A stretch of 64,000 nucleotides of DNA from Pantoea rodasii (GTDB taxonomy: Bacteria; Pseudomonadota; Gammaproteobacteria; Enterobacterales; Enterobacteriaceae). This document shows, piece by piece, positions 38,828 through 47,606 of this stretch. The stretch lies in the NCBI RefSeq assembly GCF_002095465.1, contig NZ_MLFP01000019.1, positions 28,912-92,911 of the forward strand. Reading direction: 5' to 3'. Each line of letters starts with the position of its first letter. Position 1 is the stretch's first letter. Position numbers and translations under genes: made by a program. The notes under the pieces are model-generated. The model had not been told where the DNA came from. It made no database searches and saw only the letters and a program-made list of their open reading frames with translations.

Positions 38828-39436
38828 ATGGCGAAAATGGGACGCCCGAGAACATTTGATCGAGACCAGGCGATCGAACAGGCGATGTATCTGTTTTGGC
38901 AGCAGGGCTACGAATCGACTTCGCTTTCTCAGCTCAAGGCCAGCATCAACAACGGCATTTCTGCACCCAGTTTTTACGCCGCGTTCGGTTCGAAAGAGGC
39001 GTTATTTCGTGAGTGCGTGCAGCGCTATCTCGCGACATTTGGTCAGGTGACGGAATTCCTGTGGGATACCCGTCTGACGGGGCGCGAAGCCGTGGAAACC
39101 TCATTACGACGATCCGCGCAGATGCAGTGCGAGCCAGACCATCCCACCGGATGTATGGTGGGCCTCGGTGCCATGAGCGCCACCTCCGTCGAACATGCCT
39201 CCGTGGTCGAACCGCTGACACGATCGCGTGATCGCACCCGAGCGGGTATCACCGCCGCGATAGAGCGGGCTGTCGCCGCAGGCGAGTTGCGGCCGGATGT
39301 TGATGTCCGCGCGCTGGGGGCATCAATGAGTACTTTTATGTTTGGCTTATCGATTCAGGCACGCGACGGTGCCAGCATTGAAGACCTGAACAAGGCGATT
39401 TCGCAGATGATGTGGGTATGGGATGCTAATAGATAA
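38828..39436 (+). CDS. TetR-family transcriptional regulator
   Basis: A 202-residue repressor. The helix-turn-helix is in AMYLFWQQGYESTSLSQL..NGISAPSFYAAFGSKEALF, and the C-terminal domain (TGCMVGLGAMSATS..) is typical of the TetR_C_16/YxaF-like group, which senses small lipophilic compounds. AGGA lies upstream of the ATG. It is divergent from the MFS exporter. Confidence 0.9.
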   Translation: MAKMGRPRTFDRDQAIEQAMYLFWQQGYESTSLSQLKASINNGISAPSFYAAFGSKEALFRECVQRYLATFGQVTEFLWDTRLTGREAVETSLRRSAQMQCEPDHPTGCMVGLGAMSATSVEHASVVEPLTRSRDRTRAGITAAIERAVAAGELRPDVDVRALGASMSTFMFGLSIQARDGASIEDLNKAISQMMWVWDANR

Positions 39437-39443
39437 CGTCAGA

Positions 39444-39893
39444 TCAGAGTGTTTTGCTTAAACAAACGGATTCGGTTCGACCAACGTAAGGGCCGTAGTT
39501 TTCAATCTGCTTAAAGCCGTGTTTGAGATAAAAATCCACGGCGCGAGTGTTGATAGCGCGCGTTGAAAGCTGAATTTCTTCGAAGCCTACACTCACCGCC
39601 CACTGCTGCAAATGTTCCAACAGCGCCGCCCCCACGCCGGATACGCTGCGGTCCGAATACATGCGTTTCAATTCAGCGATGTCATCCGACAGCGGCCGCA
39701 GTGAAGCACATCCTACCGCTCTGCCCTGCTGATCTTTTGCCAACACCCAGATGGAGCGTCTTTCATCTAAGGCTTCAGCATTAAAGTGGCTCTTTCCGTT
39801 GTTCCCGGTAATTGCCGCCAACTCTGTAGAGAGCTGTTCAATCAGTCGTTGAGATTCGGGAGCGAAGGGGTCGGTGGACTCGATGGTAATCAT
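39444..39893 (-). CDS. GNAT-family N-acetyltransferase
   Basis: A 149-residue GNAT protein with the acetyl-CoA loop reduced to DRSVSGVGAALLEHL, preceded by AELKRMYSD and followed by LSTRAINTRAVDFYLKHGFKQI. This arrangement is common in uncharacterised stand-alone acetyltransferases. The substrate is unknown. It converges on the TetR gene with a 7-base gap. Confidence 0.85.
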   Translation of the reverse strand: MITIESTDPFAPESQRLIEQLSTELAAITGNNGKSHFNAEALDERRSIWVLAKDQQGRAVGCASLRPLSDDIAELKRMYSDRSVSGVGAALLEHLQQWAVSVGFEEIQLSTRAINTRAVDFYLKHGFKQIENYGPYVGRTESVCLSKTL

Positions 39894-39988
39894 GATGGGC
39901 GATCTATTCCTGATGCGCGGCGATGACGCTCATCGCCTCCGGTTAAACATGCAGTCAGCACGTTAAACCGGAAGCGCATGTCTGCCAA

Positions 39989-40210
39989 TTACTTTTGCTG
40001 CTGCTGTTGGGCCTCAGCTTCTTTTTGCTTTTTACTCGCCATGTGATGGCCCACGACACAGCCACCGACCGCGCCCATCACAGCATGGTGCGCAACATGC
40101 CCTGCTGCGGCACCGATCATCGCGCCTTTCAGGCATCCTTGCGCTTCAGCCTGAGCGCTGACGGCTAAAAACAGGCCTAAAGTGATAACCAGCTTTGACA
40201 GATTTTTCAT
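39989..40210 (-). CDS. Small exported protein with glycine-zipper-like core
   Basis: A 73-residue protein with a Sec signal peptide (MKNLSKLVITLGLFLAVSAQAEA). A Gly/Ala-rich membrane-active segment follows (GAMIGAAAGHVAHHAVMGAVGGCVVGHH, given here in two parts: GAMIGAAAGH and GAVGGCVVGHH), with two Cys and a Lys/Gln-rich tail. It resembles the many short glycine-zipper proteins of enterobacteria, often stress or colicin-lysis related; no exact family is claimed. A hairpin (CCGGTT..AACCGG, about 39942-39973) follows the stop. Confidence 0.7.
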   Translation of the reverse strand: MKNLSKLVITLGLFLAVSAQAEAQGCLKGAMIGAAAGHVAHHAVMGAVGGCVVGHHMASKKQKEAEAQQQQQK

Positions 40211-40311
40211 ACAACTGAGGTTCCGAAAAGGGATGAGGCTGAGTACGTTACCGATAAATAAGTTTGAATTCGTGCACTATTCGCTGCGGCACCGGACAGA
40301 TTGAAAGCCGT

Positions 40312-40551
40312 TTATGAATGGTTGTTGATTGGGTTCTGCGTACGGATTTCCTTAATCGCCCATTCATAAACCACACACGGCACATCGTAATGTTGTTCGA
40401 TGCCTTTATAGGTCATTCCTAATCGCTGCATGACGCGTTGCGAAGTTTTAATTTCAGATATGCTGTTTCTAAGCTCATAACAACTGCAGATTGAGACTGT
40501 TGGTGATTTCACGGTTGATACTAGAGTTGTTTTACGTGAAACCAATGCCAA
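40312..40551 (-). pseudogene. Remnant of a GNAT acetyltransferase (C-terminal fragment)
   Basis: The last 45 or so residues (KTSQRVMQRLGMTYKG, then a PCVVYEWAIKE end) match the C-terminus of RimJ/RimL-type GNAT acetyltransferases, in which SQRVM.KLGM is conserved. The N-terminal 30 residues do not resemble the family and no acetyl-CoA loop is present. The upstream part of the gene is absent, so this is probably decayed. Confidence 0.5.
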
Positions 40552-40782
40552 CTTTAGATTAGGTCGTGCCCTGCCTGGATATATGTCTCACGGGATTAAT
40601 ATTTACAATGCCTCATCTATGGGGCATAGAACTCCTTTATGACTCATACATAAGCCATTCGTTTTTGAATTGATTATTCAATAAGGCGGCCTGACTGTCC
40701 GTCGCGATGTTTGCTACCGTCTGGCGAACACTCCCTTAGCCCGTCTGGGCAGAGAGTATTTTTGATGCAGGTCTGGATTTCG

Positions 40783-40914
40783 ATATGTTTACACCATCGA
40801 CACGTTTTGACGATATGTCGATAAAATCGTTTTTTTAAACATATAGCCGTGACATGTTTATGGCATCGACATATTATGGCCATATGTCGATAGAACTGGA
40901 TTTTTTAAACATAT
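40783..40914. repeat. Two tandem copies of a nested palindrome upstream of fic
   Basis: Two copies, about 69 bases apart. Each has an outer inverted repeat (ATGTTTA .. TAAACAT) enclosing an inner one (ATCGACA .. TGTCGAT). Copy 1: outer arms at 40783-40791 and 40836-40844, inner arms at 40796-40802 and 40816-40822. Copy 2: outer arms at 40852-40860 and 40906-40914, inner arms at 40865-40871 and 40885-40891. The last arm contains the ATG of fic. They are probably operators or a structured leader. Confidence 0.75.
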
Positions 40915-41989
40915 GGTCTGGAATCCTGAAGTCCCTTATAACGCATTGCCCTTGCTGCCGCCTGACCTCGAAACCATAGAGACTCGCAAGGTGTTAAAGG
41001 CTTGCATAACCGCCAGGGCTGCGGTGGCGGAGTTGAAAACCGCCGGGGAGCTGATTCCCGATCAAGGGTTGCTGATTAACATCTTACCCATGTTAGAAGC
41101 GAAGGATTCATCGCGCATTGAAAACATCGTGACCACCAGCGATCAGCTTTTCCAGTATGCCGATCATGATGAAAACGCCGATCCCTCAACAAAAGAAGCG
41201 TTGCGCTATCGCACGGCACTGTTTGAAGGCTTTACCCATCTCGATGCTTACCCGCTGTGCACCAACACAGCAATAGCGCTTTGTACCAAGCTGCGCGCCG
41301 TGCAAAGTGATATTCGCAAAACGCCGGGTACGGTGTTGCGTGACCAACACAACAACGTGGTGTACACACCACCTGTGGGTGAAACCGCTATTCGTGATTT
41401 GATGGCAAACTGGGAACGCTTCATTCATGCCGATGATGAGATCGATCCACTGGTAAAAATGGCGATTTCGCATTATCAGTTCGAGTGCATTCACCCCTTC
41501 CCTGACGGTAATGGTCGTACTGGGCGTATCCTGAATATTCTGTATTTGATTCAAACCGAGCTGCTTTCGCTGCCCATTCTGTATCTCTCGAGGTTCATTT
41601 TGGAAAACCGAGATGACTACTACACGCTGCTTCGTGACGTTACCGAGCAGGGTAAATGGGAAGCCTGGATACTATTTATGCTGGAAGCCGTACGAAATAC
41701 CGCCATTTGGACGACGCAAAAAATTGCCATTGTGCGGGCACTAATCACCGAAGTGGCGGCGTACGTCAGAGAAAAACTGCCAAAAATCTACTCCCACGAG
41801 TTGATGCAGGTGCTGTTTGCGCAACCTTACTGCCGTATCGAAAATCTGGTTGAAAGTGGTATCGCTAAACGTCAAACGGCATCCGCTTATTTGAAACAGC
41901 TTGTGGAAATTGGTGTATTGGAAGAGAAAAGCTACGGACGCGAGAAGCTGTATATGAATACACGCCTGTTGCAGGAACTTAACCACTAA
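40913..41989 (+). CDS. Fic-domain protein adenylyltransferase (class II) with C-terminal winged helix
   Basis: A 358-residue Fic enzyme that is expected to attach AMP from ATP to hydroxyl groups on target proteins. The active-site motif HPFPDGNGRTGR starts at His194. The auto-inhibitory motif S/T-x3-E-G/N appears as S66..E70-N71, in the N-terminal part, so it is class II. The C-terminal 90 residues (ELMQVLF.QPYCRIENLVESGIAKRQTASAYL) form a winged helix that could bind DNA. The ATG has no Shine-Dalgarno sequence and lies inside the last palindrome arm. No separate antitoxin is needed or seen. Confidence 0.9.
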   Translation: MVWNPEVPYNALPLLPPDLETIETRKVLKACITARAAVAELKTAGELIPDQGLLINILPMLEAKDSSRIENIVTTSDQLFQYADHDENADPSTKEALRYRTALFEGFTHLDAYPLCTNTAIALCTKLRAVQSDIRKTPGTVLRDQHNNVVYTPPVGETAIRDLMANWERFIHADDEIDPLVKMAISHYQFECIHPFPDGNGRTGRILNILYLIQTELLSLPILYLSRFILENRDDYYTLLRDVTEQGKWEAWILFMLEAVRNTAIWTTQKIAIVRALITEVAAYVREKLPKIYSHELMQVLFAQPYCRIENLVESGIAKRQTASAYLKQLVEIGVLEEKSYGREKLYMNTRLLQELNH

Positions 41990-42000
41990 GTACCGGTGAA

Positions 42001-42648
42001 TTAAGAACATTCTCCTTTCGGGATCCTGGCAAAGAAATCGGCATAACTGGCAGCCTGCTGATGCCGCAATATCTCCTCAAGCGCTGTCAGCGGGGTGTCG
42101 GACCAATCGACGCGGGCGTCTACTGAAGCATATTCGCGATCGTGCCAGATTTTGAGTGCCGCGGATTTAATCCCGCGGCGATCGCCACCTGCAGTTGCAC
42201 CCTGTTTCAGTGCCGCCAGCAGTCGCATCTCAAACCTTGTTTCTGGCTGATGAAAACCGACCTGCATGGCGTTGAGCGTCTGTGTGTTAGCGAGTAAATT
42301 GCCGCCCACCACGCACTCTCCCTGCTGAACAACGCCTGCAAATTCACCACATAATGTACCGCTCCAATGCGCAACGTCTCCCCGGCTATCAATGATCATC
42401 ACCTGCCGTCGCTCACGTTCATTGTCTTGTTCAAGCAACTTCGCCAGGGTTTTATCGGCCGTCAGCCCCTTACGCAGCAAGGCTAAACCATGGAGGCCAA
42501 ACAGCGGATTTGTCATCGCCTGCGTGGCGATTGCGCCCACACCAGCATCTCCGTGCACCACCAGCGCACCCACGGATGGGCCGGCCGTGGCAGTTGCCAC
42601 GCCAAGTGCCCCCGTAAGGGGATCTCGCGCCACGATTGAAAAGGTCAT
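42001..42648 (-). CDS. DUF1028 family protein (Ntn-hydrolase-like)
   Basis: A 215-residue protein with the DUF1028 N-terminus (TFSIVARDP.TGALGVA..T) and GDAGVGAIATQAMTNPLFG, followed by a GNLLA region. The family has an Ntn-hydrolase-like fold and is often found with peptide importers and peptidases. It is divergent from such an importer here. Its reaction has not been established. Confidence 0.85.
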   Translation of the reverse strand: MTFSIVARDPLTGALGVATATAGPSVGALVVHGDAGVGAIATQAMTNPLFGLHGLALLRKGLTADKTLAKLLEQDNERERRQVMIIDSRGDVAHWSGTLCGEFAGVVQQGECVVGGNLLANTQTLNAMQVGFHQPETRFEMRLLAALKQGATAGGDRRGIKSAALKIWHDREYASVDARVDWSDTPLTALEEILRHQQAASYADFFARIPKGECS

Positions 42649-42707
42649 ATCACCGCCATCTCACAGCCATAAGAAATTTGTAGGGATAAATAATTGGACT
42701 GATTTCT

Positions 42708-42723
42708 ATTTATGCGCATAAAT
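42708..42723. promoter_or_regulatory. Perfect 16-base palindrome in the divergent promoter region
   Basis: ATTTATGCGCATAAAT is perfectly symmetric and lies between the DUF1028 gene and the ABC importer operon, 64 bases before the binding-protein ATG. It is a good candidate operator for an unlinked regulator that controls both directions. Confidence 0.45.
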
Positions 42724-42771
42724 TAAATAAAGGCAACGTCGAAATTATCACCAGAGATGAATGGGGACGCT

Positions 42772-44358
42772 ATGTTCAAGAGGCATATTTGGAAAACGTT
42801 CAACAGAATGGCATTGCCCTTCTGCCTGGCGTTAAGCATCGTTGGGCAATCACCCGTTCTGGCCGCAACGCCGTCCGATGCTTTGCTAATGGGCCAGGTC
42901 GCCGAACCGCAATCGCTCGATCCGCAGGTGGCGACTGCCGCTAATGATGCCCGCATCCTGGTGAATATTTACGATGGTCTGGTGCGTAACGGTGCCGACT
43001 CATTGGATATCGAACCCGCACTCGCCACGCATTGGACAATCAGCGCAGATGGGCTGACTTATCGGTTTGACTTACGTCAGGGAGTAACATTTCAGGATGG
43101 CACGCCATTTAATGCAGCAGCGGTGAAGTATACTTTTGAGCGCATGCTGGACGATAAACACCCCGCGCACAATACTGGCCCTTTCCCGCTTTCCTTCTTT
43201 TTTTCCTCAATAAAGTCGATCGAAATCGTTGATGAACATACCGTGGTTTTTCATCTTAAAGAGCCGTTTGCGCCGCTGCTATCCAACCTCGCTACGCCAA
43301 CCGGCTTGATCGTATCCCCCGCCGCAGTGGCGAAGTATGGCAAAGATTTTGGTCGCCATCCTGTGGGAACGGGCGCTTTCCGCTTTGGTGAATGGCAAGC
43401 AAACCAACGCGTGGTGGTCACCGCCAACAGTGATTATTGGGACGGTAAACCCGCAATACAAAACGTGGTGTTCCGACCCATTACGGATAACAACACGCGG
43501 GTTGCGGAGATGCTTTCCGGCGGAATAGATGCCATGCCGGAAGTACCGCCTGATACCGTCAAACTTTTTGCAGAAAAGCCTGATCGTTTTCGCCTTTATC
43601 AAACCACCGGTCCACACGTCTGGTACGTAATGCTCAACACTCGCAGCGCGCCTTTCAATGATGTGCGCGTCCGCCAGGCCGTCAACTACGCCATCAACAA
43701 ACCCTCGTTGGTGGACAATATTCTGCAGGGTTCGGCCGATGTCGCAACTGGCCCAATTCCTTCAGCTTTTAGCTGGGCCTATAACAACGACGTGAAGCCC
43801 TATCCTTACGATCCGCAGAAAGCGCGACAGCTGCTGAAAGAGGCCGGAGCCGAAGGGGCCACATTGACGTTTTATGTCACTGAAGGCGGTTCCGGTATGT
43901 TGGATCCGCTGCCAATGGCCGTGGCTATCCAGGCCGATCTCAAAGCCGTGGGTTTACAGGTCAAAATCGAAACCTATGAGTGGAATACCTATCTGGCAAA
44001 AGTGAATGCAGGATTACCTCCTCAGGTGCAGATGGCGGAAATGGCATGGATGACCAATGATCCCGATACGCTGCCGTTCCTCACTTTGCGCAGTGATGCC
44101 CTACCCGATCAGGGCGGCTTTAACTCCGGTTATTACCACAATCCTGAAGTGGATCGTCTGCTGCAACAGGCACGCCTGACCACCGATAACGCGTCACGCG
44201 CTGCCCTTTATCGCCAGGTACAGCAAATCGTGCATCAGGATGCCCCGTGGATTTTCGTCGCCAATTGGAAGCAAAACGCCGTGACCTCGACGCGCATCGA
44301 TCACTTCACGCTGCAACCCAATTTCAATCTGTTACTCAACCGGGTAACGAAAAACTAA
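42772..44358 (+). CDS. Peptide/glutathione-type ABC importer, periplasmic binding protein
   Basis: A protein of about 528 residues of SBP family 5 (DppA/GsiB). The start at 42772 gives a normal Sec signal peptide (MFKRHIWKTFNRMALPF..SPVLAA) with GGGG upstream; an earlier in-frame ATG is at 42757. Family motifs: AEPQSLDPQVATAANDARIL, GVTFQDGTPFNAAAVKYTFERM, GTGAFRFGEW, FNDVRVRQAVNYAINK. The ligand is probably a short peptide. It is the first gene of the rightward importer operon. Confidence 0.9.
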   Translation: MFKRHIWKTFNRMALPFCLALSIVGQSPVLAATPSDALLMGQVAEPQSLDPQVATAANDARILVNIYDGLVRNGADSLDIEPALATHWTISADGLTYRFDLRQGVTFQDGTPFNAAAVKYTFERMLDDKHPAHNTGPFPLSFFFSSIKSIEIVDEHTVVFHLKEPFAPLLSNLATPTGLIVSPAAVAKYGKDFGRHPVGTGAFRFGEWQANQRVVVTANSDYWDGKPAIQNVVFRPITDNNTRVAEMLSGGIDAMPEVPPDTVKLFAEKPDRFRLYQTTGPHVWYVMLNTRSAPFNDVRVRQAVNYAINKPSLVDNILQGSADVATGPIPSAFSWAYNNDVKPYPYDPQKARQLLKEAGAEGATLTFYVTEGGSGMLDPLPMAVAIQADLKAVGLQVKIETYEWNTYLAKVNAGLPPQVQMAEMAWMTNDPDTLPFLTLRSDALPDQGGFNSGYYHNPEVDRLLQQARLTTDNASRAALYRQVQQIVHQDAPWIFVANWKQNAVTSTRIDHFTLQPNFNLLLNRVTKN

Positions 44359-44379
44359 CTGCTGATGAGGAGCCCAAAT

Positions 44380-45327
44380 ATGGGGCTTTACCTGCTTAAA
44401 AGGCTGTTATCGGTGATTCCGGTACTGATTGGCCTGTCACTCATTGTGTTTTTGATTATGGCGATGATCCCCGGTAATCCGGCACAGGCGCTGCTTGGCG
44501 CATGGGCCACGCCGGAAAACGTGACGCGAATCAATCAGGAGTTGGGGCTGGATAAACCGCTGTATCAGCAATACCTGATCTGGATCGGAAATATGCTGCA
44601 CGGTGATTTTGGCCGCTCATACGTACTTAACCGTCCGGTGATTGATGAGGTGATGGATCGTTTCGGTGCCACGCTCATATTGGGTGGAAGCGCACTGTTA
44701 ATCAGCAGCATCTTGGGTTTGCTGGCAGGCGTGATTTCCGCCGTGCGTCAATTTGGCTGGGCAGACAAAACCATCACACTGCTGGTGCTATTAGGCATCT
44801 CCATGCCCTCATTCTGGATTGGGCTGCTGATGATCATGCTGTTTGCGGTGCAACTTCAGTGGTTCCCCGCCTCGGGAATGGTTGCCATCTGGGGAGGCGG
44901 TGGCTTGACCGACCTGCTGCATCATCTGGTTATGCCCGCGATTACACTGGCGCTGGTCGCAACTGGCGTAATCGCTCGTCTCACGCGCACCGCGATGCTG
45001 GAAGTACTTCGCCAGGATTATATTCGCACCGCGCGAGCCAAAGGCCTCTCGGAGCGTAAAGTCATCTGGCATCACGCTTTTCGGTCCGCGTTAGTCGCGG
45101 TTATTCCCGTCATCGGTATTCAGGCCGGATTCGTGCTCGGCGGCGCGGTGTATATCGAGACCGTTTTCCAGTGGCCCGGCCTGGGCGCGATGTTAGTCAA
45201 AGCGGTTGCCACACGTGATCTGCTGCTGGTGCAAGGTGGCGTGTTAGTAGCAGCCGCGGCTTACGTATTAATTAACCTGTGCGCCGATATTCTGCAGTCG
45301 CTGCTTGATCCGAGGTTAGCATCATGA
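44380..45327 (+). CDS. Peptide ABC importer, DppB-like permease
   Basis: A 315-residue permease. The ATG at 44380 (MGLYLLKRLLSVIPVL) with GAGG upstream is preferred over an in-frame ATG at 44365. The EAA loop is YIRTARAKGLSERKVIWHHAFR and the end has ETVFQWPGLGAMLVKA. It overlaps the next gene by four bases (ATGA). Confidence 0.92.
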   Translation: MGLYLLKRLLSVIPVLIGLSLIVFLIMAMIPGNPAQALLGAWATPENVTRINQELGLDKPLYQQYLIWIGNMLHGDFGRSYVLNRPVIDEVMDRFGATLILGGSALLISSILGLLAGVISAVRQFGWADKTITLLVLLGISMPSFWIGLLMIMLFAVQLQWFPASGMVAIWGGGGLTDLLHHLVMPAITLALVATGVIARLTRTAMLEVLRQDYIRTARAKGLSERKVIWHHAFRSALVAVIPVIGIQAGFVLGGAVYIETVFQWPGLGAMLVKAVATRDLLLVQGGVLVAAAAYVLINLCADILQSLLDPRLAS

Positions 45328-47111
45328 GCCAGATAACCGTTTCCACACCGACTCGCCAGCGCCCTTCGCTGTGGCGACTTTTGCTAGCCAACCGACTTGC
45401 CGCCATTGGGCTTGGGGTATTGCTGCTGATTCTGTTACTAGTTATCGCCGCACCGCTACTGCCCTTGGCCGATCCGGATGCCACCGATTTACTGCATCGC
45501 CTGTTGCCTCCTTTCTCGCCGGGACATCTGTTGGGCACCGATCCTTTAGGTCGTGACCTGCTGTCACGTCTACTGTGGGGGACACGCGTCTCCTTGATTG
45601 TTGGCGTAAGCGCAACCCTGATGGCTGCGGTCTTCGGCACGATAATTGGTTTGGTGGCCGGCTATGCAGGCGGTCGCACCGATAGTCTGCTGATGCGACT
45701 TATCGATATGCTGATGGCCTTCCCCTATATCCTGCTGGCGCTGGTGATTGTTGCCGTGCTGGGGCCAAGTTTGATTAATGCGCTATACGCTATTGCCATC
45801 GTCAATATCCCGTTCTTTGCGCGTAATATTCGTGGCCTAACCGTTGGCTTGCGCCAGCGTGATTTTATCCACGCGGCACGCCTGGCAGGTAAAAGCCATC
45901 TCAATATTGTTTTCACGGAAGTCCTGCCCAACGTATTGCCCGTGATCGTGGTCACCATGTCGACCACCGTAGGCTGGATGATTCTTGAAACCGCTGGGTT
46001 GTCATTCCTTGGACTTGGCGCTCAACCTCCCGCCGCCGATCTGGGTTCGATGCTAGGCCAGGGGCGCGCGCAGATGTTCAGCGCACCACACGTATCACTG
46101 GTGCCGGGCGTAATGATTTTTCTGCTGGTGATGAGTTTTAATCTCTTAGGCGACGGTATTCGCGACATGCTCGATCCTCGCATGAAATCCGGCCTTCAAC
46201 TGCGCGCCAGTGCCACAACCGATGTGCAGCGTTCTGCTGTACCCGCCGCAGTGCAGGCTCCAGATGCCCTGCTTGAGGTCGTCGACTTACAGGTGGATTT
46301 TCTTACCCGGTCAGGCAAACATCCTGCGGTGAAAGGCGTGAGTTTCGCGTTATCTTCCGGAGAATGCCTGGGATTGATCGGAGAAAGTGGCTCTGGCAAG
46401 AGTGTCACGGCCCTGTCGATCATGGGACTGGTCGCATCACCACCGGGTGTGATCAGCCGTGGCGCGATTTATCTGGCGGGAGAAGAATTGCTGTCACTGA
46501 CGCCAACGCAGATGCAGCAACGGCGGGGAGCACGCGTCGCCTATATCTTCCAGGATCCTCTTACCACGCTGCATCCGCAAATGAGCATTGGCAAACAGGT
46601 GGTCGAAGCGGTGTTGGCGCATCAGCCTATGTCGAATCGTCAGGCGCACCAGAAAGCGCTGTCCCTGCTGGCGAGCGTAGGTATTCCTGATGTTGAGCAA
46701 CGCTTTTCCAGCTATCCCCACCAGTTGTCTGGCGGACAGCGCCAGCGCGTGGGCATTGCCATGGCATTGGCTAATGATCCTGACATCATCATCGCTGACG
46801 AGCCAACCACCGCTTTAGATGTCACCGTACAGGCACATATTCTGGCGTTGCTGCAGCAGTTGCGGCGTGAACGCGGTTTGACACTGCTGTTTATCACCCA
46901 CGACTTTGGCGTGATTGCGCAAATCTGCGACCGGGTGGCGGTGATGCGGCGCGGTGAAATAGTGGAAACCGGCATGACGCAGCAAGTATTAAATCATCCA
47001 CAACACGACTATACGCGTCGATTGATCGCCAGCGTGCCAAAACTGGGACAGGGACGTGCGTTTCTTGAGCATGTCGCGCAGCTCTACTCATCAACCCGGG
47101 AGGCCTCATGA
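45324..47111 (+). CDS. Peptide ABC importer, fused DppC-like permease and DppD-like ATPase
   Basis: A 595-residue fusion. Residues 1-285 are a DppC-type permease (LGTDPLGRDLLSRLLWG, EAA loop FIHAARLAGKSHLNIV, GDGIRDMLDPRM). After a linker of about 30 residues, residues 320-595 form an ABC ATPase with Walker A GESGSGKS, signature SGGQRQRVG and Walker B IIADEPTTALD, plus the oligopeptide C-terminal loop. These are separate genes in dppCD. There is no stop or break between the two parts, and such fusions occur in other bacteria. It overlaps the last ATPase gene by four bases. Confidence 0.92.
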   Translation: MSQITVSTPTRQRPSLWRLLLANRLAAIGLGVLLLILLLVIAAPLLPLADPDATDLLHRLLPPFSPGHLLGTDPLGRDLLSRLLWGTRVSLIVGVSATLMAAVFGTIIGLVAGYAGGRTDSLLMRLIDMLMAFPYILLALVIVAVLGPSLINALYAIAIVNIPFFARNIRGLTVGLRQRDFIHAARLAGKSHLNIVFTEVLPNVLPVIVVTMSTTVGWMILETAGLSFLGLGAQPPAADLGSMLGQGRAQMFSAPHVSLVPGVMIFLLVMSFNLLGDGIRDMLDPRMKSGLQLRASATTDVQRSAVPAAVQAPDALLEVVDLQVDFLTRSGKHPAVKGVSFALSSGECLGLIGESGSGKSVTALSIMGLVASPPGVISRGAIYLAGEELLSLTPTQMQQRRGARVAYIFQDPLTTLHPQMSIGKQVVEAVLAHQPMSNRQAHQKALSLLASVGIPDVEQRFSSYPHQLSGGQRQRVGIAMALANDPDIIIADEPTTALDVTVQAHILALLQQLRRERGLTLLFITHDFGVIAQICDRVAVMRRGEIVETGMTQQVLNHPQHDYTRRLIASVPKLGQGRAFLEHVAQLYSSTREAS

Positions 47112-47340
47112 ATACGGTGCTTGAAGCTGAACATCTGAGCAAAATTTATCATCGCCGCGGCAGTCTATTTGCTAAAGCGCAGCATCAGGTTCACGCGGTC
47201 AAAAGCCTCTCGTTGCAGCTTGCGAGGGGTGAAACATTAGCGGTGGTGGGAGAAAGCGGTTCAGGGAAAAGTACGCTGGCGCGCATGCTGGTAGGGCTAG
47301 AGTCGCCCACTTCTGGCGTCATTATGTGGGGTGGTAATCA
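47108..47340 (+). pseudogene. Peptide ABC importer, DppF-like ATPase, cut by the prophage
   Basis: Only the first 75 or so residues remain: a DppF-type start (VLEAEHLSKIYHRRG), a linker (HAVKSLSLQLARGE) and an intact Walker A (GESGSGKS), then LVGLESPTSGVIMWGG. The Q-loop, signature and Walker B are missing, because phage-derived sequence begins at about 47335. The frame continues by chance to 47491. The importer therefore lacks its second ATPase in this strain unless the rest is past the right end of the prophage, as expected. Confidence 0.88.
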
Positions 47341-47606
47341 TTTCTGGACTAATCGGAGAACATGCAGGTTAGCCGCAATCCCTCTAGTGGCGCGGCCTGA
47401 AGATGATTTGAGGATTATGGACTCGTCGCAAAAAAATGACCGGAAAATGATTTTTTTGCAATATATTTTGGATGGAAAGATTCTGGTTTGAACGAGTTTG
47501 AAAGGCGTTTAAACAGATTTTGAGAAACCTGTCACGCGCTTGACCTAAGTCAAATTAAGCATAAGCCGAAAATATTACAAACTGATTAGTACCAGCCTAT
47601 GCTCAA
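47341..47606. other. Prophage left-end region
   Basis: About 265 bases with no gene, between the host junction and the repressor stop. By analogy with Mu it should carry the transposase end-binding sites. Two similar 12-base stretches, TGGACTAATCGG (about 47347) and TGGACTCGTCGC (about 47421), the second followed by A7, may be such sites. Confidence 0.4.

Noticed and set aside
40200..40912. CRISPR-like array in the repeat-rich region before fic
   Set aside because: There are only two repeat copies, with inner dyads and no spacers of constant length between identical repeats.
47347..47432. Exact left end of the prophage at one of the two TGGACT.. sequences
   Set aside because: Mu-like ends begin with TG, but several TG positions are possible and the right end is outside the window, so no base can be named.
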